NCBI GenBank assembly: GCA_022447665.1 | Contig: JAKVAQ010000017.1 | Span: 1-64,000, forward strand | From: Crocinitomicaceae bacterium | GTDB lineage: Bacteria; Bacteroidota; Bacteroidia; Flavobacteriales_D; Crocinitomicaceae | Length of the DNA stretch: 64,000 nucleotides | Reading direction: 5' to 3' | Shown: one piece after another, positions 9,166 through 17,819 of the stretch | How the letters are laid out: every line of letters begins with the position of its first letter | How positions within the stretch are numbered: position 1 is the first letter of the stretch | Notes under the pieces: model-generated | What the model was told of the DNA's origin: nothing | Databases searched by the model: none | Seen by the model: only the letters and a program-made list of their open reading frames with translations | Position numbers and translations under genes: made by a program

Positions 9166-10989
9166 ATGAAACGAATTTTATTCTTCTTAGGATGTATCGG
9201 TTTTGCCGCTTCATCTTCTGCCCAATTGGGATTCAACCCGCACTTTGATTTTACAATTGAGTCGGATACAGTGATTGTACCAACCTCAATTATTCAAAAA
9301 CAAGTATTATTTATTGGTGGTGTACACGAAGTACAAACCACAGACACATATGGTAACGCTGCTGGTGCTTTCGTAGCAAAACAATGGCATGATTTCATCG
9401 GTTTTACTGCTGATGATGCTTCTTCAGATTTAGGATGGATTTCAGTAAACCACGAAATGATTGTAGCTGATGACAACATCGGTGATGGTGGTGGAATGAC
9501 AGTATTCAAAATTGCAAGAGATGCTGCCACAGATACTATTGTAATTGTAGAACAAACTTTAAGCGATGGAAGAACTGGTGAGTTCTTTAACGTTGACTTC
9601 GTAAACACTGTTGGTGAAACAGGTATGAACTGTGGAGGTATCCAATCAGAAGCTGACGGAAGAATCTGGACAGCTGAAGAGTGGTTCAGAAGTGATAACT
9701 CAAGTATTGCTGACCGTGATATTTCTGATTTCACAATTGGAACTGGAACTGCAGATGGACAATTAGCACCTAACGGATTCCCTGGATTCGACGGAGAAGT
9801 GATTGCAAAATACCAAAACTACAACTATATGGTTGAGATTGACCCTAAAGAAGCTGTTGCTGTAAGAAAGCAATACAACTGGGGAAGACAGCCATTTGAA
9901 GGTGGTGTTGTAATGCCTGATAACCAAACTGTTTACCTAGGTGCAGATGCTACGCCTGGTATCTTAACAAAATTCGTTGCTACTACTCCTGGAGACTTTA
10001 CAGTAGGAACTACTTACTTCTATGCTGAAGACGTTGCTGAAAAATGGGTTGAAATTGACAACTCATCTTTAGTGACAATGCTTAACTACGCTGATTCTGC
10101 TATCGCTCACGGAGCTACAATGTTTAACCGTTTAGAGTGGGTTGCATACAACGAAGCTGACGGAAACGTTTATTTAACTGAAACTGGTAGAGATAACCCT
10201 GCTTCAAGATGGAATGATGAGTTAGCTGACGGTGGTAAATTTGCAAGACACCACTTTGCACGTGCAGATGAGCAGTTCAGAACTGGTCCGGACGACGCTG
10301 ATTACGTAGATTACTACGGAAGAATCTTAAAATTAGATGTTACTACTAGTGAAATCTCTGTTTACTTAGAAGGTGGACCAAACTACGGTGGAGATGTTCA
10401 CGAAGATGATTATCCGGCTACACACCTTTCAAACCCTGATGGTTTAGGATTCATCACTATCGGAGATGTAACTTACATGTTAATCTGTGAAGATTTAAAT
10501 GGTACTTCTAATGGACGTATGCCAATGGGTTATTCAAACAGAACTTGTGAAATGTTCATGCTTGATACAAGAATTCAAGAACCAACTTTAGAGGACTTAA
10601 TTCGTATTGCTCAAGTTCCTATTGGAGCAGAGATCACTGGTGTAAGAGCTACGCCTGATGGAAAAACTATCATGTTTAACTCTCAGCACCCAGATGCTGC
10701 TAACCCTTACCCATACAACAACTCTTGTACTATTGCATTAACAGGATTTGATAAAGGATTTGCTAACACACCAGAAATTGAAGCTTCAGAAGAGTTAGTA
10801 CTTTACCCTAACCCAGCTGCTGACTTTGTTTACATGAACAAAACTACTGACGTAGCTATCTACAACGCTGCTGGTGAGTTAATCAAAGTTTTAAGAGAAG
10901 TTGATAAGATCAACGTATCTACGCTAGACGCTGGAACTTACTTCATCCAAACTGGTGAAGGAGAAACTAAAACCCTGATTAAACAATAA
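9166..10989 (+). CDS. PhoX-like (DUF839) secreted phosphatase-family protein, T9SS cargo
   Basis: The 607-residue protein has a signal peptide (MKRILFFLGCIGFAASSSAQ). It then has a propeller-like DUF839/PhoX domain to about residue 535, with GWISVNHEM, NCGGIQSEADGRIWTAEEW, EIDPKE, GGVVMPDNQTVYLGADATPG and YYGRILKLD. A type A T9SS domain closes it (ELVLYPNPAADFVYM to TLIKQ). PhoX proteins are calcium/iron alkaline phosphatases. The Cys-Gly-Gly and Glu-Glu positions of the family are recognisable here, but the sequence is divergent, so activity is inferred. Codon use is strongly biased toward C-ending codons for Asn, Tyr, Phe and Asp, unlike its neighbours, which suggests high expression. It is followed by its own terminator. 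Confidence 0.82.
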   Translation: MKRILFFLGCIGFAASSSAQLGFNPHFDFTIESDTVIVPTSIIQKQVLFIGGVHEVQTTDTYGNAAGAFVAKQWHDFIGFTADDASSDLGWISVNHEMIVADDNIGDGGGMTVFKIARDAATDTIVIVEQTLSDGRTGEFFNVDFVNTVGETGMNCGGIQSEADGRIWTAEEWFRSDNSSIADRDISDFTIGTGTADGQLAPNGFPGFDGEVIAKYQNYNYMVEIDPKEAVAVRKQYNWGRQPFEGGVVMPDNQTVYLGADATPGILTKFVATTPGDFTVGTTYFYAEDVAEKWVEIDNSSLVTMLNYADSAIAHGATMFNRLEWVAYNEADGNVYLTETGRDNPASRWNDELADGGKFARHHFARADEQFRTGPDDADYVDYYGRILKLDVTTSEISVYLEGGPNYGGDVHEDDYPATHLSNPDGLGFITIGDVTYMLICEDLNGTSNGRMPMGYSNRTCEMFMLDTRIQEPTLEDLIRIAQVPIGAEITGVRATPDGKTIMFNSQHPDAANPYPYNNSCTIALTGFDKGFANTPEIEASEELVLYPNPAADFVYMNKTTDVAIYNAAGELIKVLREVDKINVSTLDAGTYFIQTGEGETKTLIKQ

Positions 10990-11008
10990 TCTACCCAGAA
11001 CAATTAAC

Positions 11009-11040
11009 AAACCCCTGCTGGTATTCCAGTAGGGGTTTTT
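11009..11040 (+). terminator. Intrinsic terminator after the PhoX-like gene
   Basis: AACCCCT and CTGG pair with CCAG and AGGGGTT around a short TATT loop, followed by five or more T. It lies 20 nt past the stop at 10989 and 12 nt before the next ATG, so it should separate the two genes or act as a partial terminator. Confidence 0.85.
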
Positions 11041-11051
11041 ATGGTTTAACT

Positions 11052-12950
11052 ATGAGAACAATTTTACTATTATTTCTTCTATCCGCTGTCACTGTTTTTG
11101 GAAAAGACAGCAAACAACTTCCTAAGGTGGAAGTAAAAAATTCCTTCATTGAATCGTATAATGACCTTCATTTAAGCCTTAAAGACTTAAATGAAATTAA
11201 CTCCTCAAAATCTGAGGTTGATCAAGAGATAATAAATGCCTTCTTTGAAGCACGGATTGCGTTTAAAAAAATTGAATTTTTACTGTCTTATTTAGACAAT
11301 GAATTCATTAATGATCATGTAAATGGTGCTCCACTTTTGAAAACAGAACGCAAGGCTCCTGGTTTAGTAATTATTAGTCCATCTGGGTTCCAAATTGCAG
11401 AGGAAAAACTATTTGAAGGTGATTTTACTGGATTTTCTGAATTAACCAATAAGCTAGAAGCGAAACTTAGCATTTTTGGACCAAAATTACAATACGTGAA
11501 ACTCGGAGATAGAATGATCTTTGAAGCTTTTAGGGAAGGTGTAATCCGAATTATTTCTTTAGGAATTACTGGCTTCGATACTCCTAGCGCTGAAAACACA
11601 GTTTCGGAAGCCATAACATCATTAAACACCCTAGAAGCATACCTCCATTTCTATGACGATTATTTGAGCGAAGAGCACAAAATTTATTTTAAGAACAAAT
11701 TTGAAGAAGGAAGAGGTTATTTAGTTGGTGTTTCTTTTGATGATGTAAATCGTTACCAACTCATCAAAAACGTGCTTAACCCTCTATACGGAGACTTCCT
11801 TGAAATACAAGATAGTTTATTCATTGAGCAACGGGACATTGTATTCTCTGGGGAATTTCCAGTGAATTATAAGGCTACTTCCCTATTTAAAACAGACTTT
11901 TTAAACCCTGGTTATTTTTCTCGTTATAATAATTCAGGCGATGCAGAGAAGAGAAAAGAACTTGGAAAACTATTGTTCTTTGACCCGATTCTTTCAAAAA
12001 ATAACGAGCGTGCTTGTGCTTCGTGTCACGACCCAAGCAGAGCCTTCACCGATGCACAGACTACCAGCCTTGCATTTAACGGTGAGGGAAATATTGATAG
12101 GAATAGTCCAACTGTTATTAATGCGGTATTCAACACAAAGCTTTTTTGGGACGGTCGAGCTACAACGCTTGAAGAACAAGTAGAGCATGTTGTACATAAC
12201 GACCGTGAATTCAATACAGACTTCTTTGAAATCATTGATAAAATGTCAACTTCTCAAGAGTATAAAAAGTTATTTGATGAAGCCTATCCTAGAATTAAGA
12301 AAATCAATTCATATACCATTATAGCTAGTTTGAGCGCCTATGTAAAGAGTCTTGTGTCCTTTGATTCTGAATTCGACAAAAGCATGCATAATGAATCTTC
12401 TCTCACTGCTTCAGAATTGAAAAGAATGGAAAATGGATTCAATATTTTTGCAGGAAAAGCAGCTTGTGCCACGTGTCATTTTGTTCCCACTTTCGGTGGA
12501 AATGTTCCGCCAAGATACAACGATACAGAAACTGAAGTATTAGGTATTCCTGAAGTGAATGATCAAGCAAATGCCATGTTAGATGGTGATGAAGGACGTT
12601 ATGACAATGGAAGACCAAAAGACCGCGCCAACTTCTATAAGCATTCGTTTAAAACACCTACCGTTAGAAATATAGAAGTTACTGGTCCATACATGCACAA
12701 TGGCGTATTTACAACACTTGAAGAAGTGGTGGATTATTATGACGTAGGAGGTGGACATGGATGGGGAATTGCTCCAGAAAACACTACTTTACCAGAAGAC
12801 AGTTTGAATCTTACAAAAACTGAAAAAGAAGACTTGATCTTTTTTATGAGGCAGTTAAGCGATTTTGAGAGCTTCAATAAGAAACCAGAAACTTTGCCCA
12901 CTTCATCTATTGCAGGTTTAAACCAAAGAGTTATTGGCGGATTATATTAA
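11052..12950 (+). CDS. Imelysin-like domain fused to di-haem cytochrome c peroxidase
   Basis: After a signal peptide (MRTILLLFLLSAVTVFG) the 632-residue protein has an all-helical region to about residue 275 that resembles imelysin: ARIAFKKIEFLLSYL, FINDHVNGAPLLKTE and GFQIAEEKLFEG. This is followed by a MauG/CcpA-type di-haem peroxidase domain with two c-type haem sites, CASCH near residue 322 and CATCH near 472, plus GYNDT-like and TPTVRNIEVTGPYMHNGVF motifs. It should act in the periplasm on peroxide or on another protein. Imelysin-type domains are tied to iron uptake, so a link to iron handling is possible but unproven. The stop overlaps the convergent adhesin gene by 4 nt. Confidence 0.85.
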   Translation: MRTILLLFLLSAVTVFGKDSKQLPKVEVKNSFIESYNDLHLSLKDLNEINSSKSEVDQEIINAFFEARIAFKKIEFLLSYLDNEFINDHVNGAPLLKTERKAPGLVIISPSGFQIAEEKLFEGDFTGFSELTNKLEAKLSIFGPKLQYVKLGDRMIFEAFREGVIRIISLGITGFDTPSAENTVSEAITSLNTLEAYLHFYDDYLSEEHKIYFKNKFEEGRGYLVGVSFDDVNRYQLIKNVLNPLYGDFLEIQDSLFIEQRDIVFSGEFPVNYKATSLFKTDFLNPGYFSRYNNSGDAEKRKELGKLLFFDPILSKNNERACASCHDPSRAFTDAQTTSLAFNGEGNIDRNSPTVINAVFNTKLFWDGRATTLEEQVEHVVHNDREFNTDFFEIIDKMSTSQEYKKLFDEAYPRIKKINSYTIIASLSAYVKSLVSFDSEFDKSMHNESSLTASELKRMENGFNIFAGKAACATCHFVPTFGGNVPPRYNDTETEVLGIPEVNDQANAMLDGDEGRYDNGRPKDRANFYKHSFKTPTVRNIEVTGPYMHNGVFTTLEEVVDYYDVGGGHGWGIAPENTTLPEDSLNLTKTEKEDLIFFMRQLSDFESFNKKPETLPTSSIAGLNQRVIGGLY

Positions 12951-15900
12951 TCCCAATCCGAACCTATGAGGGTCACTACACCGTGGCCCTCAAACTCTTG
13001 TCCGTTATCGGCGGTAGCGGTATAGGTCCAATAATAAACACCATCTGGACAAGGTTTACCGTTTTTATAATGGAGTCCATCCCATCCATCTTCAATATGA
13101 TGGAATTCACCAACTTGAACTCCCCAACGATCAACAATTATACAATGGAATAGGTTAATGCCCTTGGCGTAATGCCTAAAAGTGAAAATATCATTTTCCC
13201 CTCCTCCATCGGGTGTAAACACATTCACTGGATTAATCTCGGGCGGTTCCCAAAGCACAATCTTTTTACATGCTGTATCGCTACATCCGTTTTTATTAAA
13301 GGCAATTAAACAAACGTCAATGGCATATGAATCTCCTTCTGCCTCATAGGTTGTATCTGGTCGGTCAAAATAGCTATGCGAAATAATCCAATCATCTTCA
13401 TCTACCATGTAATCGAGGTCCCAGAAAAAAGTGGTATCTGCTAGAGGGTTATTTGGATTCGCAAAATACTTTGAATTGTTCACGAACTCTACCTCGACAG
13501 GAGCCGTCCCAACACAAAACTCATCCAACTGCTCTGATAAAACACTAAAGGCGGCTATAGGATTAACTGAATCTACATACACATATTCCGTAAGCACACA
13601 CCCATTACCATCTGTAATATTCACCACATGGTTTCCTCCACTTCTTCCTCCCCATGTGCTGCTCGTACCCGTGCTCCCATCCACCAAATAGGTCCATTCA
13701 TAATTAATTGGTGGTATTCCACCCGCCGCGGCTGCCCAAACTACGCCATTCCCACTCTGAAATCCATATTGGCGGCAATATGCGGTATCCCAACCTAAAT
13801 CAGTCAAATAAAAAGGCGGAGGATCAAGAAAAGTAAATGAAATTGAATTTGTGCACCCATCGTCATCTGTTACCGTCAACGTATAATCCCCAGGTCCCAT
13901 CCAATAAGAAGAATCCGCACCATAATCACTCACTTCTGCAGGGTCAGGATTCCATTGATAATAAACAGGATTATTAAAACTCTCTCCTACTACAGAATCT
14001 ACTTTAGCCCAACCAGAATCGCCTGCACAGGCAGGTGGTGAAAGATGATAAAAGATATCCATGAAAGGAGGATTGATTAAGGTTACCGTATCAAATGACA
14101 TACAACCAACATTATCTTCGAGTACAATGTAATAAGTACCATCGGTGAGTAATGTGTCTATTTGTGGGACACCTAGTTCATCCGTTATCGTTATCGTAAA
14201 GGGCTCAGGTATTTCGGGGGTGAGATCGATTACACCGTTGTTATCATCATGACAGACAGGTGAAGTAAAAACTATTTCATAAGGAGGATTCTCATAAACC
14301 TCTAGAGCTTTTGCTGTTCCATGCACACACCCATTGGTGCTTTCAATAAACAAAGTTACCGGGTATAATCCTGGACCAGTATACATGTGTGAAGGGTTCT
14401 CTAGAGTAGAAGTCGTTCCATCTCCAAAATCCCAAGCATAAGAGATTATTGTGGCAGGAGGGGTAACCATAGATGCATTAAAAAAGTCAATTGTACTGAG
14501 ATAACAGACGGAAGTTAGTCCTGCAGCAGAAGAATTACCATCCACCTCATACTCAAAATCGGCAAAAGGTGCTGGTTCAAAATAAATCGAAATTACCGCT
14601 GTGTCCGATTCACACGAGTCTCTGCTTGGTGTGATATAATAAAATGAATATGACCCCTCGTAACCAACGGCGCTGAACACTCCTGTAGAATCAATTCCAG
14701 AACCAGGAGGATCAAATTGAATAAAGTACCCCTGTTGGTTAACAGTATCTGGAATATAGTTGATTAGACTCACCAATGATCCAGCTCCAGCACATAAAGT
14801 ATCCAACGTATCTGGACCTGCAGAACCAGGGCCTAAAAAATCAAATGTTAATTCCCTGTAATTATAGCATCCGGAAACATCATCACTACATAGAATCCAT
14901 ACCTCATCACCGGGCCCTACCCAAGGGCCAGGAAAAGCAGGATCTACCTGATCTGCACTATCCGGTTGCTCTGTTAAGAACACACAACTCGTGGCTGCCG
15001 GGGTTCCTGTGGATCCCCATTCTAGGCTATCAAGGTTAAAGAGGCCACAAATTAAATGAGTATCTAAAGCAAAAATTTGAGGTCCAAGCGAAAGATCAAC
15101 GATAATATCTTTGATAATAATCCCTGTTAAACAAGGAGAAACCGGAGTTCCCGTAACCGTAATTAAAGTAGAGCCTTCCGGTTCAAATATTGCGGTATCA
15201 TTCATGGTACCGTCGCTCCATGTCCAATCATAATCATCTACATCTGGTCCGTTTATCGCTACTTCAACCCACGTCCCTAAACAACTCTCAACTACGACAG
15301 TTGAAGGATTACAGGCGTTGGTAGCTCCTCCACCAGAAGCACCTAACCCAGTTTCATAGGTAATGTAATATAAACTCGCTATCGCTGCCTCCACGGCATC
15401 TCCTGTTAGTACAACAGTAAACGTAAAACTTTCAGATTCACCTGGTGCTAGATCAGTTTTATATGCCAAAGAAATAGAAGCATCGTCGGTATCCGAAACT
15501 CCTTCTGTACCTTCCAAACCGCCAGTTGCATTCCAAATATCTGAACCAGAACGATTTGAAAATCCACCATGAGAAACGCGAAATTTATCACCTAGAGCCC
15601 CTAAACCCAAATAAGAAGGATGTGGTGATGACTGCGTTGCCGAAACTAGAGCCTTAATACAGTCAACATCAGGTTGAGATTCAATTGTATTGGTGGTAGT
15701 GAATGTTCCTCCTATGGATTGGTTGTTATCGGGGTCAACATTTCGATAATAGTACAAATCCGTAAGTGGCGTAGCTCCCTCATTCGTCAGCGTTACCTCA
15801 GTTGAATAGAACAAATTCGGCGTGGATAAATGGTACTTTACATTAATCCTTACATTGGATACTAAACCCTCCCATTCCACTGTCATACACTCGCCGTCAA

Positions 15901-16315
15901 CATAATAATTAATCGAAGTACCAGGCGCCTGTGGGATCTCTTGCAAAAGAGGGGAAGTGGTAAGATGATTCCAACCATTGTTCGAATAATTGGTGCCATT
16001 TATTTCTAATCCAAAACCGTTTTCTGGTGAGCCAGCCGTAAAAAAATCTCCATCGTAAACAGTCCACAAATCCATCATTGGATTGGCTACGAATCCAAAA
16101 GGAACAGCAGGATCACCTCCTCTAGCATGCGAACCTGGAATATCTAAGGTACCCTCATGACCAGCCGCACCGCTAATACCAACTTCCACTAAACTCCCCA
16201 TTAAATAACCGTTTCCGGCTATAATTTGAGCATGAAGTTTTGGTGAAAAAATACAGAGAAATGCAAGTAGCGAAAGTATTCGCAAGAAGCTGTATTTGAG
16301 TAGTTTTCTTCCCAT
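12947..16315 (-). CDS. Large PKD/SprB-type surface protein, T9SS type B sorting domain
   Basis: The 1,122-residue protein has a signal peptide (residues 1-30, ending LHAQ). It continues with an N-terminal region on dehydrated beta-strand themes, a PKD domain near residues 600-670 (SYAWDFGDGTTSTLENPSHMY), SprB-like repeats (CHDDNNGVIDLTPE, CAGDSGWAKVDSV) and a gliding-associated C-terminal domain (NPVNVFTPDGGGENDIFTF, FHCIIVDRWGVQVGEF, CPDGVYYWTYTA). This C-terminus is the type B T9SS signal used by large adhesins such as SprB. About 400 C-terminal residues are closely related to the protein at 41826-45317, including AYCRQYGFQSGNGVV and NPLADTTFFWDLD. Probable role: surface adhesion or gliding. 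Confidence 0.87.
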   Translation of the reverse strand: MGRKLLKYSFLRILSLLAFLCIFSPKLHAQIIAGNGYLMGSLVEVGISGAAGHEGTLDIPGSHARGGDPAVPFGFVANPMMDLWTVYDGDFFTAGSPENGFGLEINGTNYSNNGWNHLTTSPLLQEIPQAPGTSINYYVDGECMTVEWEGLVSNVRINVKYHLSTPNLFYSTEVTLTNEGATPLTDLYYYRNVDPDNNQSIGGTFTTTNTIESQPDVDCIKALVSATQSSPHPSYLGLGALGDKFRVSHGGFSNRSGSDIWNATGGLEGTEGVSDTDDASISLAYKTDLAPGESESFTFTVVLTGDAVEAAIASLYYITYETGLGASGGGATNACNPSTVVVESCLGTWVEVAINGPDVDDYDWTWSDGTMNDTAIFEPEGSTLITVTGTPVSPCLTGIIIKDIIVDLSLGPQIFALDTHLICGLFNLDSLEWGSTGTPAATSCVFLTEQPDSADQVDPAFPGPWVGPGDEVWILCSDDVSGCYNYRELTFDFLGPGSAGPDTLDTLCAGAGSLVSLINYIPDTVNQQGYFIQFDPPGSGIDSTGVFSAVGYEGSYSFYYITPSRDSCESDTAVISIYFEPAPFADFEYEVDGNSSAAGLTSVCYLSTIDFFNASMVTPPATIISYAWDFGDGTTSTLENPSHMYTGPGLYPVTLFIESTNGCVHGTAKALEVYENPPYEIVFTSPVCHDDNNGVIDLTPEIPEPFTITITDELGVPQIDTLLTDGTYYIVLEDNVGCMSFDTVTLINPPFMDIFYHLSPPACAGDSGWAKVDSVVGESFNNPVYYQWNPDPAEVSDYGADSSYWMGPGDYTLTVTDDDGCTNSISFTFLDPPPFYLTDLGWDTAYCRQYGFQSGNGVVWAAAAGGIPPINYEWTYLVDGSTGTSSTWGGRSGGNHVVNITDGNGCVLTEYVYVDSVNPIAAFSVLSEQLDEFCVGTAPVEVEFVNNSKYFANPNNPLADTTFFWDLDYMVDEDDWIISHSYFDRPDTTYEAEGDSYAIDVCLIAFNKNGCSDTACKKIVLWEPPEINPVNVFTPDGGGENDIFTFRHYAKGINLFHCIIVDRWGVQVGEFHHIEDGWDGLHYKNGKPCPDGVYYWTYTATADNGQEFEGHGVVTLIGSDWD

Positions 16316-16451
16316 TAAAAGAGGTCCACTAGTAAGACGTTTTTTTAGTTGGAAAGGTTTACTCAGGATCAGCGATTGTTAAATTATAATCGCTATTCTT
16401 GATTAATCAACAAAAACTTCTCAAGAATTTAAAGATCAATAAGTTACACTT
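16316..16451. other. Intergenic gap with a weak hairpin
   Basis: The 136 bases between the ferredoxin stop and the adhesin start contain AGCGATT (16371-16377) and its complement AATCGCT (16388-16394). These could form a hairpin at the end of the sulfur operon, but there is no clear T-run on the minus strand, so I do not call a terminator. Confidence 0.3.
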
Positions 16452-16781
16452 CTAATTCCCTTCTGGCGCTAATTCTAATACTATTCCGTCAATCTCATCG
16501 GAGATTTGGATCTGACAACCCAAACGGCTATTGTCTTCTACAAAAAATGCTTCATCCAACATGTCCAATTCAGAATCTGATTGTTCCGGCAGTTCATGAT
16601 CTGACTTTAAATAGCACATGCATGTAGCACACATAGCCATTCCTCCGCAACGCCCTTCAACCGGCAATTCGTAAGAACGACAAACCTCCATGATGTTCAT
16701 ATTCATATCAGTAGGTGCTTCCAAATCGTGTTGAACTCCTTCTCGATCAATAATATGCACGGTAACCATGTTATCTGCCAT
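16452..16781 (-). CDS. 2Fe-2S ferredoxin (adrenodoxin type)
   Basis: The 109-residue electron carrier has the four cluster cysteines C45-x5-C51-x2-C54 and C89 in the arrangement of ISC/adrenodoxin-type ferredoxins (GRCGGMAMCATC, then RLGCQ). It is the last gene of the sulfur operon, 25 nt after its reductase. The neighbours suggest it carries electrons from the reductase at 16807-17817 to sulfite reductase, which is of the ferredoxin-dependent class. The acidic surface (SDSELDMLDEAFFVEDNS) fits docking to basic partners. Adrenodoxin-type ferredoxins more often serve Fe-S assembly or P450s, so this pairing is an inference from context. Confidence 0.88.
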   Translation of the reverse strand: MADNMVTVHIIDREGVQHDLEAPTDMNMNIMEVCRSYELPVEGRCGGMAMCATCMCYLKSDHELPEQSDSELDMLDEAFFVEDNSRLGCQIQISDEIDGIVLELAPEGN

Positions 16782-16806
16782 AGCGATAATCTTTTTGCAA
16801 ATATAT

Positions 16807-17817
16807 TTAGAATCCGCTAACTCCGTTCACAGTCGTATACTTCAGCACATTTTTCTTTTCTGGATAAACTAACGAGAATACAGACTGAACAGCTAAAGTC
16901 GCTTCATGGAAACCACAAAGAATAAGTTTCAACTTTCCTGGGTATTGATTCACATCACCCACAGCAAATATTCCTTCGCGATTAGTACTGTAATCAATCG
17001 TGTTCACCTTAATTGCATTCTTCTCAATTTCTAATCCCCAATCAGCAATGGGACCTAGCGTTGGTTTTAAACCAAATAATGGAACAAAATGATCCGTATT
17101 TCGAGTAACAGATGCCTCTTTATTTTTTGAAATCCCAATCGCTTCAAGCTTTTCGTTTCCGTAAAGGTCAGTAACCTCAGCTTCTGTTATCAAATCTATT
17201 TTCCCAGCATCGGCAAGGTCCATAACTTTTTGTACAGAATCTAAATGGCCTCTAAAAGAAGCTCTTCTGTGAACTAGTGCCACCGACTTCGCTATTTCAT
17301 TTTCAACCAAATAAATGGTCCAATCTAAAGCTGAGTCACCTCCACCAGCAATCACAACATCTTTATCCTTGTATAAATTTGGTTCCTTAATAATGTATTC
17401 TACGCCATTATCTTCGAATTTCTCAAGGTTTGCAACAGGAGGTTTACGCGGTTGAAACACGCCCAATCCACCTGCAATAATTACAGCTTTCGAACGATGT
17501 TCAGTTCCCTTATTGGTCGTCACAATAAAGTCTCCATTCTCTTCTTTATCAATGCTCACAGCACTTTCTCCAAGTGTGTAGCCCGGTTTAAAAGGGGCAA
17601 TTTGCTCCAATAAATTATCTATCAATTCTCCGGCATTCACGCTTGCATAGCCAGGTATATCATAGATCGGTTTTTTAGGATAGATCTCTGTAAGCTGGCC
17701 TCCTGGTTGGGCCAAAGAGTCGATTAGATGACACTTTAGCTTTAATAATCCCGCTTCAAAAACGGTAAATAACCCAACAGGTCCTGCTCCAATTATTGTA
17801 ATATCTGTTTCTATCAT
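16807..17817 (-). CDS. Ferredoxin-NADP(+) reductase, thioredoxin-reductase-like
   Basis: The 336-residue flavoprotein has an N-terminal FAD site (IIGAGPVGLFTVFEAG), PGGQLTEIYPKKPIYDIPGY, a second dinucleotide site (VVIAGGGDSALDW) with HRRASFRGH for NADP phosphate, and the C-terminal GIFAVGDVNQYPGKLKLILCGFHEA. The CxxC of thioredoxin reductases is absent, which places it with YumC-type ferredoxin/flavodoxin-NADP reductases. It lies between the E1-like gene (2 nt gap) and the ferredoxin gene, so it probably supplies electrons to that ferredoxin and on to sulfite reductase. A close paralogue sits at 24440-25447, outside the attenuated operon. Confidence 0.88.
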   Translation of the reverse strand: MIETDITIIGAGPVGLFTVFEAGLLKLKCHLIDSLAQPGGQLTEIYPKKPIYDIPGYASVNAGELIDNLLEQIAPFKPGYTLGESAVSIDKEENGDFIVTTNKGTEHRSKAVIIAGGLGVFQPRKPPVANLEKFEDNGVEYIIKEPNLYKDKDVVIAGGGDSALDWTIYLVENEIAKSVALVHRRASFRGHLDSVQKVMDLADAGKIDLITEAEVTDLYGNEKLEAIGISKNKEASVTRNTDHFVPLFGLKPTLGPIADWGLEIEKNAIKVNTIDYSTNREGIFAVGDVNQYPGKLKLILCGFHEATLAVQSVFSLVYPEKKNVLKYTTVNGVSGF

Positions 17818-17819
17818 TT

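Noticed and set aside
9294-9734. 146-codon minus-strand ORF
   Set aside because: It is antisense to the highly codon-biased PhoX-like gene; such strong bias commonly opens the opposite strand.
16371-16394. Terminator at the end of the sulfur operon
   Set aside because: There is only a 7-bp stem with a 10-nt loop and no T-run on the minus strand.
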